Shown here in pieces: positions 48,830-56,923 of a DNA stretch of 64,000 nt. The stretch covers positions 124,001-188,000 of the forward strand of contig NZ_BDDE01000013.1 in the NCBI RefSeq assembly GCF_008327685.1. The letters run 5' to 3'. This DNA is from Actinomadura sp. K4S16 (GTDB taxonomy: Bacteria; Actinomycetota; Actinomycetes; Streptosporangiales; Streptosporangiaceae). The position numbers and the translations under genes were made by a program. Below the pieces are notes generated by a model. It was given only the letters and a program-made list of their open reading frames with translations, was not told the DNA's origin and did no database searches. Positions within the stretch are counted from its first letter, which is position 1; each line of letters starts with the position of its first letter.

Positions 48830-49518
48830 CGAAAGACGACCAAGCCCGCCGACCGCGGCCGGCGGCGCCGGTGAGACCGACGCTGAGCCGCGAGTACATC
48901 GCCGCCATGGCCCTGGCCCTCGTGGACGACATCGGCCGGGACAAGTTCTCCATGCGCAAACTCGGGGCCGAACTCGGCGTGGACCCGATGGCCGTCTACC
49001 GGTACTTCACCGACCAGGAGGCGCTCTTCGACGGCATCGCCGAGACGCTGTTCGGCGAGCTCGACGTAGACACCCTGCCCTGGCACGGGTCCTGGCGCGA
49101 ACTGGCCGAGCAGTACGCCCGCCGCATGCGGGACACCCTGCTCGCCCACCCGCACGCGGTCACCATCTTCGCCACCCGCCCGGTCCGCTCACCAGCGGCC
49201 ATCGACACCGGCAACCGCATGATCGAGCTCATGACCACGTCCGGATTCACCCCGGGCACCGCCCTGCGGGTCCTGCGCTGCCTGCGGGAATTCACCGTCG
49301 GTCACGCGCTCACCCTCGCCGTGCTCCGGCTCGGCGGCGAGCGGCGCAGCAGAAAACCGCCGCCGGACGCACCGGACTACAACCTTCTCGCCAAGAGCGC
49401 CGACGACGCCTACCCCGACGACCACTTCGACCTCGGCCTCACCGCGATGCTCGACAGCTTCGCCCGGCTCACCCGCCAGTCGGACTCCCCGGCCGGTCCG
49501 CCGCCGACGGATCGTTGA
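48826..49518 (+). CDS. TetR-family transcriptional repressor
   Basis: A 230-residue repressor with an N-terminal HTH (about 22-68: YIAAMALALVDDIGRDKFSMRKLGAELGVDPMAVYRYF) and a ligand domain with SPAAIDTGNRMIELM. It is translationally coupled to the hydrolase (ATGA). The 17-bp dyads in front of the hydrolase are its most likely operators, giving autoregulation. Confidence 0.93.
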   Translation: MTKDDQARRPRPAAPVRPTLSREYIAAMALALVDDIGRDKFSMRKLGAELGVDPMAVYRYFTDQEALFDGIAETLFGELDVDTLPWHGSWRELAEQYARRMRDTLLAHPHAVTIFATRPVRSPAAIDTGNRMIELMTTSGFTPGTALRVLRCLREFTVGHALTLAVLRLGGERRSRKPPPDAPDYNLLAKSADDAYPDDHFDLGLTAMLDSFARLTRQSDSPAGPPPTDR

Positions 49519-49547
49519 ATCGGCCGGGGGACGAGCCGTCCGCCGAG

Positions 49548-49727
49548 CTAGCGATCGGTCAGGCCGCGAAGCGCCGCACGCAGGGCGGCACGCGGAACGA
49601 CCAGGACCGGCCCCTCCGGTTCCTTCGAGTCCCGAATCGCCACGCCACCAGCCAGCCCAGCCAACTCAACGCAGTTGCCGCCAGAGCTACCGCTGCGGCT
49701 CGACTTGCGCCAGATCACGTCCCGCAT
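49548..49727 (-). CDS. DUF397 protein, copy 1
   Basis: A 59-residue protein not long enough for most gene callers: WRKSSRSGSSGGNCVELA, then VAIRDSKEPEGPVLVVP. This is the standard DUF397 pattern. DUF397 genes lie next to HTH-DUF5753 regulators and are thought to act with them, for example as antagonists. ATG at 49727. Nearest to, but in another frame from, the TetR stop. Confidence 0.9.
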   Translation of the reverse strand: MRDVIWRKSSRSGSSGGNCVELAGLAGGVAIRDSKEPEGPVLVVPRAALRAALRGLTDR

Positions 49728-49736
49728 CCCGCCTCC

Positions 49737-49916
49737 TCACTCCGCGGCGAGCCGGATCGCCTCACGCAGCACGGTCGGACGGACAAACAGCATCGGTCCG
49801 TCCGGATCCTTCGAATCCCGAATGGCCACGCGGCCCTTCATTCCAGCCAACTCGACACAGGAGCCGCCAGAACTACCGCTGCGGCTCGACTTACGCCAAG
49901 TGAGTTCAGGATCCAT
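49737..49916 (-). CDS. DUF397 protein, copy 2
   Basis: A 59-residue paralogue of copy 1 (WRKSSRSGSSGGSCVELA, VAIRDSKDPDGPMLFV), 9 bp upstream of it. Its ATG at 49916 lies inside the end of the HTH-DUF5753 gene (11-bp overlap), so the pair, and probably copy 1, are translationally coupled. The tandem duplication is likely local. Confidence 0.9.
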   Translation of the reverse strand: MDPELTWRKSSRSGSSGGSCVELAGMKGRVAIRDSKDPDGPMLFVRPTVLREAIRLAAE

Positions 49917-50727
49917 CTTTCCACTTCTCTTCGAGTGTGCGGTTGATCAGGTCGACGCTCAGGTTGACCGGGAGGGCCTGCGTGGAGATCGCGTCGAACC
50001 TGTCTCTGAGGGTGGAGATGTCTTGTCGTGCGTTCATCATGATCCCACGGGCACTCGTCTCAACGTACGCAATTTCCTCCCCGCTGGACAGGGTCGCGAT
50101 CATGAACTCTCCCTCGTTGCCGGGATGTCGGGCACCGCTAGGCACAACCTGCACACTGACGCGAGCCGAGCTGGCCTGTGCAAGCTGTTGGAGTTGAGGT
50201 CGCATCACCTCTGGTCCGCCCACGTCGTACCAAAGAACGGACTCGGGCAGGATGTACAAGAGGCGAGGCGGTTGGGGAGTCGTGCGGGAGAGGATTGCCT
50301 GCCGCGCCATTCGTGACTCTACAGCTTGGCTGTCATCGAACAGCAGAGCGCTCGCGTACGCCATGGTTTGGAACAGTCCGTGGACAACGATTGGACTGTA
50401 GACCTTGAGGGTTCCGGCGTCCTCTTCGACGCCTGGCCACTTGCGGAACCACTCGGGGAAGCCGTCCTTCTTGTCGCCGAACAGGCCGTCGTGGAGGTGG
50501 GACAGGGCCTGCTTGGTGTCGAGGACGGCGTCGCAGTGTTCGGCGAAGTTCCGTTCGCAGTGGCATTCGGCGCGTTCGACGGCGCCGATGAAGGACGCGC
50601 TGTAGGGGATCTTGTCCGCGAGCTGCTTGATGCTGTGGTCCGCGAGCACGCGGTACCGGCGGACTTCTGATCCGAACAGGTCGAGGGGGCTGTTCGACGG
50701 GGTGAGGCGCTTCGGGGGCTGCGGCAT
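49906..50727 (-). CDS. HTH regulator with DUF5753 domain
   Basis: A 273-residue regulator: N-terminal XRE-type HTH (EVRRYRVLADHSIKQLADKIPYSASFIGAVERAE) and a DUF5753 domain (GLFQTMAYASALL, RQAILSRTTPQPPRLLYILPESVL, VQVVPSGARHPGNEGEFMI). Start ATG at 50727, with GGGAGA 7 nt upstream; the longer in-frame extension reads through the upstream 10-bp repeats and is rejected. Seven 10-bp repeats upstream may be its own operator. Confidence 0.9.
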   Translation of the reverse strand: MPQPPKRLTPSNSPLDLFGSEVRRYRVLADHSIKQLADKIPYSASFIGAVERAECHCERNFAEHCDAVLDTKQALSHLHDGLFGDKKDGFPEWFRKWPGVEEDAGTLKVYSPIVVHGLFQTMAYASALLFDDSQAVESRMARQAILSRTTPQPPRLLYILPESVLWYDVGGPEVMRPQLQQLAQASSARVSVQVVPSGARHPGNEGEFMIATLSSGEEIAYVETSARGIMMNARQDISTLRDRFDAISTQALPVNLSVDLINRTLEEKWKDGS

Positions 50728-50741
50728 TTCGGTCTCCCTTT

Positions 50742-50810
50742 TACCAGCCATGACCAGCCATGACCAGCCATGACCAGCCATGGCCAGCGATGACCATCGA
50801 TGACCAGTGG
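50742..50810. repeat. Seven 10-bp iterons between two divergent genes
   Basis: Consecutive units based on TGACCAGCCA, exactly 10 bp apart, the last three degenerate (TGGCCAGCGA, TGACCATCGA, TGACCAGTGG). One helical turn per unit puts every copy on the same face of the DNA, as for cooperative binding. They lie 15-83 bp before the HTH-DUF5753 start and 106 bp before the ATPase start. Confidence 0.85.
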
Positions 50811-50915
50811 TCGGGGGCCATGGTCCGAGGTTGCCCTGTGGCATTGCTTTCGCATTTCCCAGCATGGCACTTTGCGCGATGCTCGGCCAAGGAGATGCCG
50901 GAAACGAAGGTTGGA

Positions 50916-51431
50916 ATGTTCGAAGCGAACGTTTTGACAGTTCCCCATGAAACGGTCATAGCGGAATGCATTGTCCAATCTGCCCGGCGAATCGGACAGG
51001 ACGGAGCGGCTCGTCGTATGCATCCATTCACAAAGGACGTCGCGGGGATATGCGGCGAGGACGTTTCCACGCTCGTCCTCGACCCGGACGAGCAGGCGCC
51101 AGCCAGGGCGCGGCGGTTCGTCGCCGAGCGCTTCGCCGCATGGGAGGTCACCGACGACCACAACGGGCAGGTCATCGTCTCCGAGTTGGTCACGAACGCG
51201 CTGCTTCACGGGGAGGGCCCGATCGTCCTCCGGGTGTTCCGGGACGAGCGCGACGGCCTGCCCACGATCGAGGTCTGGGACGGCGGCGCGGGGCGGCCGG
51301 TCGTCCGGCAGGAGAGCCTCACGTCCATCGGCGGGCGCGGTCTGCTGATGGTGGCCGCTCTCGCACTCGACTGGGGGACGCGGCCGCTGGTGGAGGGAGG
51401 GAAGCTCACGTGGGCGAAGTGCGGGCTGTAG
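50916..51431 (+). CDS. RsbW-like ATP-binding (anti-sigma kinase fold) protein
   Basis: A HATPase-fold protein with N-box ELVTNALLHG, G1 box WDGGAGRP and G2 box GGRGLLMV, as in RsbW/SpoIIAB-type Ser kinases. It is divergent from the HTH-DUF5753 gene. The start is uncertain: ATG 50916 has GAAGG 6 nt upstream (171 residues); ATG 50895 and 51018 are alternatives. No partner sigma or anti-anti-sigma gene is adjacent. Confidence 0.82.
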   Translation: MFEANVLTVPHETVIAECIVQSARRIGQDGAARRMHPFTKDVAGICGEDVSTLVLDPDEQAPARARRFVAERFAAWEVTDDHNGQVIVSELVTNALLHGEGPIVLRVFRDERDGLPTIEVWDGGAGRPVVRQESLTSIGGRGLLMVAALALDWGTRPLVEGGKLTWAKCGL

Positions 51432-51784
51432 TCGCCCTTGCCGAACGCCACCTGCTGCGCTGGCGGACCCGCCGGGGCCACGAGACGGCCGCGCGGTACC
51501 TGGACGAGCTGGCCGCCGTCCTGGCTTCGCAGGGCTGGAGGTTCGTTAAGTTCTACCGACGCGAGGAGTTCCCCGTCCCGGTTCCGCTGCTGTGGATCCA
51601 CGCGAGGGGGACCAAGGTCGTCGGCATTGTGGTGAGCGTCCTCGCCACCCCTGGAGGCACCTGGGCCTACCACGACGCCCAGCGGGGGCGGCACGGCTAC
51701 CTGTGTCCGTGCGGCGACGTCAAGAAGGCGGCCGCGCAGATCGACCGCCTCCTCAAACACCGCCTCTTCCCCTCCACCTGGTGA
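51410..51784 (+). CDS. Uncharacterised 124-residue protein
   Basis: No family recognised. A helical N-terminal half (LAERHLLRWRTRRGHETAARYLDELAAVL) is followed by strands with two Cys (GYLCPCGDVKKAA). GTG at 51410 has GGAGGGAGGG 8 nt upstream and overlaps the ATPase gene by 22 bp, so it is probably coupled with it and may be its partner. Confidence 0.65.
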   Translation: MGEVRAVVALAERHLLRWRTRRGHETAARYLDELAAVLASQGWRFVKFYRREEFPVPVPLLWIHARGTKVVGIVVSVLATPGGTWAYHDAQRGRHGYLCPCGDVKKAAAQIDRLLKHRLFPSTW

Positions 51785-51854
51785 CGGCCTCACTCGGCGG
51801 CGCGCCGGACACGCGTTCTATCGTGTTTTGTCGAAGGCGTCCTAGTCTGTCCCC

Positions 51855-54800
51855 GTGGCTGACTCCCTCCCCCTTGAGCCCGTCCCCAGCGGCTCGGTCG
51901 AGTTGAGGCTGCTGTCCGGGGTCGCGTGCCGGGGGCGGGACGTCACGAGCCCGCGCCTGCGCAGCCTGCTCGCGCTCCTCGCGGACGAGCCTCGGGCGGG
52001 CGTCTCCGTCGTCCGGCTGTTGGAGGGGCTGTGGCCGGAGGAGCGGCCGGAGAATCCGGTGAAGGCGCTCCAGGTCGTGGTCTCCCGGGCGAGGTCGCAG
52101 CTGGGCACGGACGTCATCGCCAGCATGCCGACCGGGTACCGCCTCGGCTTGGACGAGTCCGCGGTGGACGCCTCCGCCGTGCTGCTCGCCGCGTCCGCGA
52201 GCGCACGGAGTTCCCGCGACGGCGACCACGCGGGTGCGCTCGCCCACGCGGAGGACGGGCTGGCGCTCTGGGACGGGCCGCCCGAGCCGAACGACGGTGA
52301 CGATCCGCTGTCCGTCCTGCGCGGGAACCGGGCCTCGACCTACTGGACGCTGACCCGCGCCCGCGCTCTGGCCCTGGCGCGCCTAGGTCGGCACGCAGAA
52401 GGCTTCGAGGCGCTCAACGGTGTCGCCCGGGACCGTCCGCGCGACGAGGAGGTGCTCGCGGAGCTGCTGTGCTGCGAGGCCGCGACGGCGGGTCCATCGG
52501 CCGCGCTGGCGCGCTACGAGTCCTACCGGCGCTCGCTGCGGGACGAGCTCGGCACCGATCCGGGAGGCGCGCTCCAGCGCGTCCAGCAGGAGCTGCTCCG
52601 GGATGAGGCGCCCGCCGTCCGGCGCGGCGTCGCGCACGAGCCGAACCCGCTGCTCGGCCGGGACGGGGACCTCGCCGCCGTCCTGGGCCTGCTGCGCGCC
52701 TCCCGCGTCACCTCGATCGTCGGGGCGGGCGGGCTGGGCAAGACGCGGCTGGCGAACGCCGTCGCGCGGGAGGCTCCGGAGCGGGCGGTGCACTACGTCC
52801 CGCTCGCTGGCGTCGCGCAGAACGAGGACGTGGCGGGCGAGGTCGCGTCCGTTCTCGGGGTGGGCGAGTCGCCGCGGGCCCGCAGCCGCCTCGGCGGGCC
52901 GGGCGACCTGGCCTCGGCGATCGCCGAGGTGCTCGGGCCCGGCTCCGCCCTGCTCGTGCTGGACAACTGCGAGCACGTCGTGGAGGGCGCCGCCGACCTC
53001 GCGGGCGCACTGGTGTCGACGACCCGGGACCTGCGGATCCTGACCACGAGCCGCGCGCCGCTCGGGCTGTCGTCGGAGTCGGTGTACCCGCTGCCCGCGC
53101 TGGACCCGCCGACCTCCGCCGAGCTGTTCCGCCGGCGCGCGCACGCGGCGCGTCCGGGTGTGGAACTGCCGCCCGGCCCGGTGGAGGAACTGTGCCGCCA
53201 CCTGGACGGGCTGCCCCTCGCGATCGAACTGGCGGCGGCACGCGTCCGGGTCATGTCCGCGGCCGAGATCGCCCGCGGTCTGGACGACCGGTTCGCCCTG
53301 CTGCGCGGCAACGCGCGCGACGCGCCGTCCCGGCACCGGACCATGCACGCGGTCGTGGACTGGAGCTGGAACCTGCTCTCCCCGTCCGGGCGGCAGGCCA
53401 TGCGGCTGCTGTCGGTCTTCCCGGCCGGTTTCACCGCGGCGGCGGCGCGCCACGTCCTGGGCGGCGGCGACACGCTGGAGATCCTTCAGGACCTCGTGGA
53501 CCAGTCCCTTCTGGAACCGGTCGAGGGCGGTCCCGAGACCCGGTTCCGGATGCTGGAGAGCGTCCGGGAGTTCAGCGCGGGCCATCGGGAGGCGGAAGGG
53601 GAGACGGACCGCGCCGTGAGCGGCATGCTCGCCTGGGCGCGGGAGTTCGGCGCGGCGCACCACGAGGCGCTGTTCGGCACCGAGCCGTTCGCGGCCGCGG
53701 AGCGCGTGCGGGTCGAGCAGGACAACCTCCAGCAGGCGCTGCGCCACGGCCTCGCCCGCCGGGACGGCCCGGCCGTCGCGGCGGTGACCGCCCTCCTCGG
53801 CGGCGCCTGGACGCTGGAGGCGGCCTACAGCCGGCTGACCGTCCTGGCGGAGGAGACGGCCGGGCTCCTGAGCCGCCTGCGCCCCGGCCCGGAGGACCTC
53901 GAGGTCACGCGGGCGGCACTGTCCCTCAACGTCCTCGCGACGGGCCTGCTCAAGGGACCGCAGGCGACCCGCGCGCTCGTCGCGCTGCGCCGCCTCCCGC
54001 CCGCGCCGCCGACCGGTCTCGTCTCCGCGCTGGCGACGGTGCTGGCCGCCCTGCCGGAGATCCTCGCCCCCGGCGGCTCCGTCCTGGACGAGATGTGCTC
54101 CCGGGACGATCCGCTCGTCGCCGCCCTCGCGAACTGCGCCGCCGGATACGTGCGGGAACGCGACGGCGACGTGGCCGGGGCGCTCGCGGCGACCGAGGCC
54201 ATGCTCGAGAAGACCTGCGAGCCGGACATCCCGTGGTGCCGGCTGCTCGCCCATTCCCGCCTCAGCGAACTGCTGATGCAACTCGACCAGGCCGACCGGG
54301 CCCTGCACCATCTGCGGATATCGCTGGGGCTGCTGGAGCGGTACAGGTGGCCTGACATGTTCGGGCTGATGTGGGCCATCGCGTCGGGCCACCTCGCGCT
54401 CGGCGAGTACGACGAGGCCGAGCGGTGGCTCGACCGGTCGCTCGTCCAGGGGCCGGAGGAGTCCTTCGGCACGGCCGCCTTCTACCTGGGAGCCCGTGCG
54501 GAGATCGCCCTCGGCCGCGGCGACGCCGACACCGGTCTGCGCCTCTGGCGGGAGGCGGTGGAGCGGCTCGCGGCCGAGGAGGGCCCGATGCCGCACACCG
54601 GCCTCGACCCGTGGACGGTGGAGGCCCACTGCGTCACCGCCGTCGCGCACGCCCGGCACGGCCGCGTCACCCTCGTCGAGGACATCGTCACCGGCCTCCT
54701 CCCCAGACTGGCGACCCTGGTCGACGGTCCGCCGTTCCCGATGCCCGCGTTCTACATGGACCTGCCCGTCTGCGGCGGGCTGCTGCTCGCGCTGGCCATG

Positions 54801-55049
54801 GTCGACCTCGCCCGTCCCGATGCCGCCCAGACCGTCCGGACGCGGGCCGCCCGCGCGATCGCGCTGGCGCAGCGCCTCCACCACATCCGCTCCTTCCAGT
54901 CGACCATGTCGACGGCGGCGATCAGCCGCGCCGCGCTGGACGCCGACGGGCCGGCGTACCACGACGCGGTGTCGGAGTACGCCGGCCTGGGCCGTGCGGA
55001 ACTGCGGGCCGCCGCCCGCGGACTCGCGCGCGAGTACACGGCGGGCTGA
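51855..55049 (+). CDS. AfsR-like (BTAD/NB-ARC) regulator
   Basis: A 1064-residue regulator. Residues 15-100 look like the OmpR-type DNA-binding lead of a SARP, 105-250 the BTAD domain, about 270-520 an NB-ARC ATPase (Walker A GAGGLGKTR near 290; Walker B LLVLDNCEH near 366), and the rest TPR-like helical repeats. Such proteins activate secondary-metabolite genes. GTG at 51855 has no ribosome-binding site, and TAGTCT lies 7 bp before it, so the mRNA may be leaderless. It is convergent with the ABC transporter. Confidence 0.88.
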   Translation: MADSLPLEPVPSGSVELRLLSGVACRGRDVTSPRLRSLLALLADEPRAGVSVVRLLEGLWPEERPENPVKALQVVVSRARSQLGTDVIASMPTGYRLGLDESAVDASAVLLAASASARSSRDGDHAGALAHAEDGLALWDGPPEPNDGDDPLSVLRGNRASTYWTLTRARALALARLGRHAEGFEALNGVARDRPRDEEVLAELLCCEAATAGPSAALARYESYRRSLRDELGTDPGGALQRVQQELLRDEAPAVRRGVAHEPNPLLGRDGDLAAVLGLLRASRVTSIVGAGGLGKTRLANAVAREAPERAVHYVPLAGVAQNEDVAGEVASVLGVGESPRARSRLGGPGDLASAIAEVLGPGSALLVLDNCEHVVEGAADLAGALVSTTRDLRILTTSRAPLGLSSESVYPLPALDPPTSAELFRRRAHAARPGVELPPGPVEELCRHLDGLPLAIELAAARVRVMSAAEIARGLDDRFALLRGNARDAPSRHRTMHAVVDWSWNLLSPSGRQAMRLLSVFPAGFTAAAARHVLGGGDTLEILQDLVDQSLLEPVEGGPETRFRMLESVREFSAGHREAEGETDRAVSGMLAWAREFGAAHHEALFGTEPFAAAERVRVEQDNLQQALRHGLARRDGPAVAAVTALLGGAWTLEAAYSRLTVLAEETAGLLSRLRPGPEDLEVTRAALSLNVLATGLLKGPQATRALVALRRLPPAPPTGLVSALATVLAALPEILAPGGSVLDEMCSRDDPLVAALANCAAGYVRERDGDVAGALAATEAMLEKTCEPDIPWCRLLAHSRLSELLMQLDQADRALHHLRISLGLLERYRWPDMFGLMWAIASGHLALGEYDEAERWLDRSLVQGPEESFGTAAFYLGARAEIALGRGDADTGLRLWREAVERLAAEEGPMPHTGLDPWTVEAHCVTAVAHARHGRVTLVEDIVTGLLPRLATLVDGPPFPMPAFYMDLPVCGGLLLALAMVDLARPDAAQTVRTRAARAIALAQRLHHIRSFQSTMSTAAISRAALDADGPAYHDAVSEYAGLGRAELRAAARGLAREYTAG

Positions 55050-55065
55050 GCGGCGAGGCGCCGGG

Positions 55066-55851
55066 CTAGCGGGGCGCCTTCCGGTCGAACAGCACCTTGG
55101 AGAACGCGTAGCCGGCGACGGCGAGGCCGACGCACCAGGCGACGGAGACCGCCGCGTCCTGCCCGCTCGGCGTGCCCGCGAGCAGCCCGCGCAGCGTCTC
55201 GATCATCGGGGTGAACGGCTGGTACTCGGCGAACCACCGGACCCCGGCCGGCATCGACTCCGGCGGCACGATCGTGCTGCCGACGAACGGCAGGAACTGG
55301 ATGATCAGCGGTGTGTTGCTCGCGCCCTCGGGGTTCTTGGCCAGCAGCCCGAGCGTGACGGCGACCCAGGTCAGCGCGAACGTGAGGAGCAGCAGCAGGC
55401 CGGCGGCCGCGAGCCAGTCCGCCGCCCCGGCGCTCGTCCGGAAGCCCATCGCGACCGCGACGAGCACGACGGCGGCGGTGCTCACCACTGTCTGGATCAT
55501 GCTGCCCACGACGTGCCCGGTGAGCAGCGACGACCGTGAGATCGCCATCGTCCGGAACCGGTCGACGATGCCCTCGGTCATGTCCACGCACACCGAGACC
55601 GACGTCGCCATGCATCCGGACGCGATGGCCATGAGGATGATGCCCGGCGCGACGTACTGGATGTAGTCGCCCTTGGCCGCGCCGCCGACGCCTTCGCCGA
55701 GCGCGTTGCCGAACACACCGACGAACAGCAGCAGGATCAGGATCGGCATCATCATCCCGCCGATCGTCAGGGACGGGTAGCGGAGCGCGTGCCGCAGGTT
55801 GCGGCGCAGCATCGTCGCGGAGTCGGCCGCCGCGTGCGTGAGCGTGGTCAT
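55066..55851 (-). CDS. ABC-2 type transporter permease
   Basis: A 261-residue DrrB-like permease with six membrane helices and the family segments GGMMMPILILLLFVGVFG, EGIVDRFRTMAISRSSLL and PFTPMIETLRGLL. Its start overlaps the ATPase gene by 4 bp (ATGA). Together they probably form an exporter for a hydrophobic compound. Confidence 0.92.
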   Translation of the reverse strand: MTTLTHAAADSATMLRRNLRHALRYPSLTIGGMMMPILILLLFVGVFGNALGEGVGGAAKGDYIQYVAPGIILMAIASGCMATSVSVCVDMTEGIVDRFRTMAISRSSLLTGHVVGSMIQTVVSTAAVVLVAVAMGFRTSAGAADWLAAAGLLLLLTFALTWVAVTLGLLAKNPEGASNTPLIIQFLPFVGSTIVPPESMPAGVRWFAEYQPFTPMIETLRGLLAGTPSGQDAAVSVAWCVGLAVAGYAFSKVLFDRKAPR

Positions 55852-56840
55852 CGCGAGGTCACCTTCTCGTCGGTCCTGCCGGACGTGCGGGTCGTGCGGG
55901 TCGTGCGGGTCGTGCCGGTGAGGGCGAGGAAGACGTCGTCCAGATCGGGGGTGTGGACGGACAGCTCGCCGACCTCGATCGAGGCCTCCTCCAGCCGTCC
56001 GAGCAGCGCCCGCAGGGAGGCGACGCCGCCGTCCCCGGGCACCTGCAGGGCGAGCGCGTCGTCGTCCCGCGTCACCGGGCCGAGCGCCCGCGCCGCCGCG
56101 TCGAGCGACGCCTGGTCCGAGAACCTCAGCCGGACGTGGCCGCCGGGGACGAGCCGCTTCAGCTCGTCCGAGGTCCCCTCGGCGACGAGCCGGCCGCCGT
56201 CCAGCACCGCGATCCTGTCGGCGAGGTGGTCGGCCTCCTCCAGGTACTGCGTCGTCAGGAAGACCGTCACGCCGCCCCTGACCAGCTCGCGGATGATCTC
56301 CCACATGGTGCGGCGACTGCGCGGGTCGAGCCCGGTCGTCGGCTCGTCCAGGAAAATGATCTGCGGGTCGCCGATCAGCGTCATCGCGATGTCGAGCCGC
56401 CGCCGCATCCCGCCCGAGTAGGTGGCGGCCGTCCGGTCCGCCGCCTCCACCAGGTCGAAGCGCTCCAGCAGCTCGGCGGCGGCCCGGCGCCCGCCGGCCT
56501 TGCCGAGCCGGTGCAGGTCCGCCATGAGGATCAGGTTCTCGCGGCCCGTCAGCAGCCCGTCCACCGCCGAGTACTGGCCGGTCACGCCGATCGCCCGGCG
56601 CACGCCGTCCGGGTCCCTCCCGAGGTCGCGTCCCGCCACGCTGACCTCGCCGCCGTCCGCGGGGATCAGCGTGGACAGGATCCGCACCACCGTCGTCTTC
56701 CCCGCCCCGTTGGGGCCGAGCAGGGAGAAGACCGTCCCGCGCGGGACCTCGAAGTCGACCCCGGCGAGGACGGTCTTGTCCCCGAACGCCTTCCGCAGCC
56801 CGGTCACCTGGATGGCCGTCTGCCGTGCCTCGATGTTCAT
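55848..56840 (-). CDS. ABC transporter ATPase, daunorubicin-resistance type
   Basis: A 330-residue ATPase with Walker A GPNGAGKT at 42-49, signature YSGGM at 141-145 and Walker B FLDEP at 163-167, plus the C-terminal DrrA-type domain (VRLRFSDQASLDAA). The tail has four copies of a 9-bp repeat (TTR units). The gene order ATPase-permease fits an export pair. Confidence 0.94.
   Translation of the reverse strand: MNIEARQTAIQVTGLRKAFGDKTVLAGVDFEVPRGTVFSLLGPNGAGKTTVVRILSTLIPADGGEVSVAGRDLGRDPDGVRRAIGVTGQYSAVDGLLTGRENLILMADLHRLGKAGGRRAAAELLERFDLVEAADRTAATYSGGMRRRLDIAMTLIGDPQIIFLDEPTTGLDPRSRRTMWEIIRELVRGGVTVFLTTQYLEEADHLADRIAVLDGGRLVAEGTSDELKRLVPGGHVRLRFSDQASLDAAARALGPVTRDDDALALQVPGDGGVASLRALLGRLEEASIEVGELSVHTPDLDDVFLALTGTTRTTRTTRTSGRTDEKVTSR
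55884..55919 (-). repeat. 9-bp tandem repeat in the ABC ATPase C-terminus
   Basis: Four head-to-tail copies of CGTGCGGGT (the last with one change), read as TTR units just before the stop. Confidence 0.85.
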
Positions 56841-56923
56841 GCCCCGAAGCGTGCGCGCCCCTGGCTTCAGGCCGCTTTCAACCGGCTTTCAGCCCCGGCT
56901 CCGAGCCCTTCAGGGGCTGAAAC

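Noticed and set aside
50742..50810. CRISPR-like array
   Set aside because: The 10-bp units have no spacers, so this is an iteron-type repeat.
52383..54962. 859-codon minus-strand frame opposite the AfsR-like gene
   Set aside because: Arg/Gly-rich shadow without domains; the plus-strand protein has a complete NB-ARC pattern.
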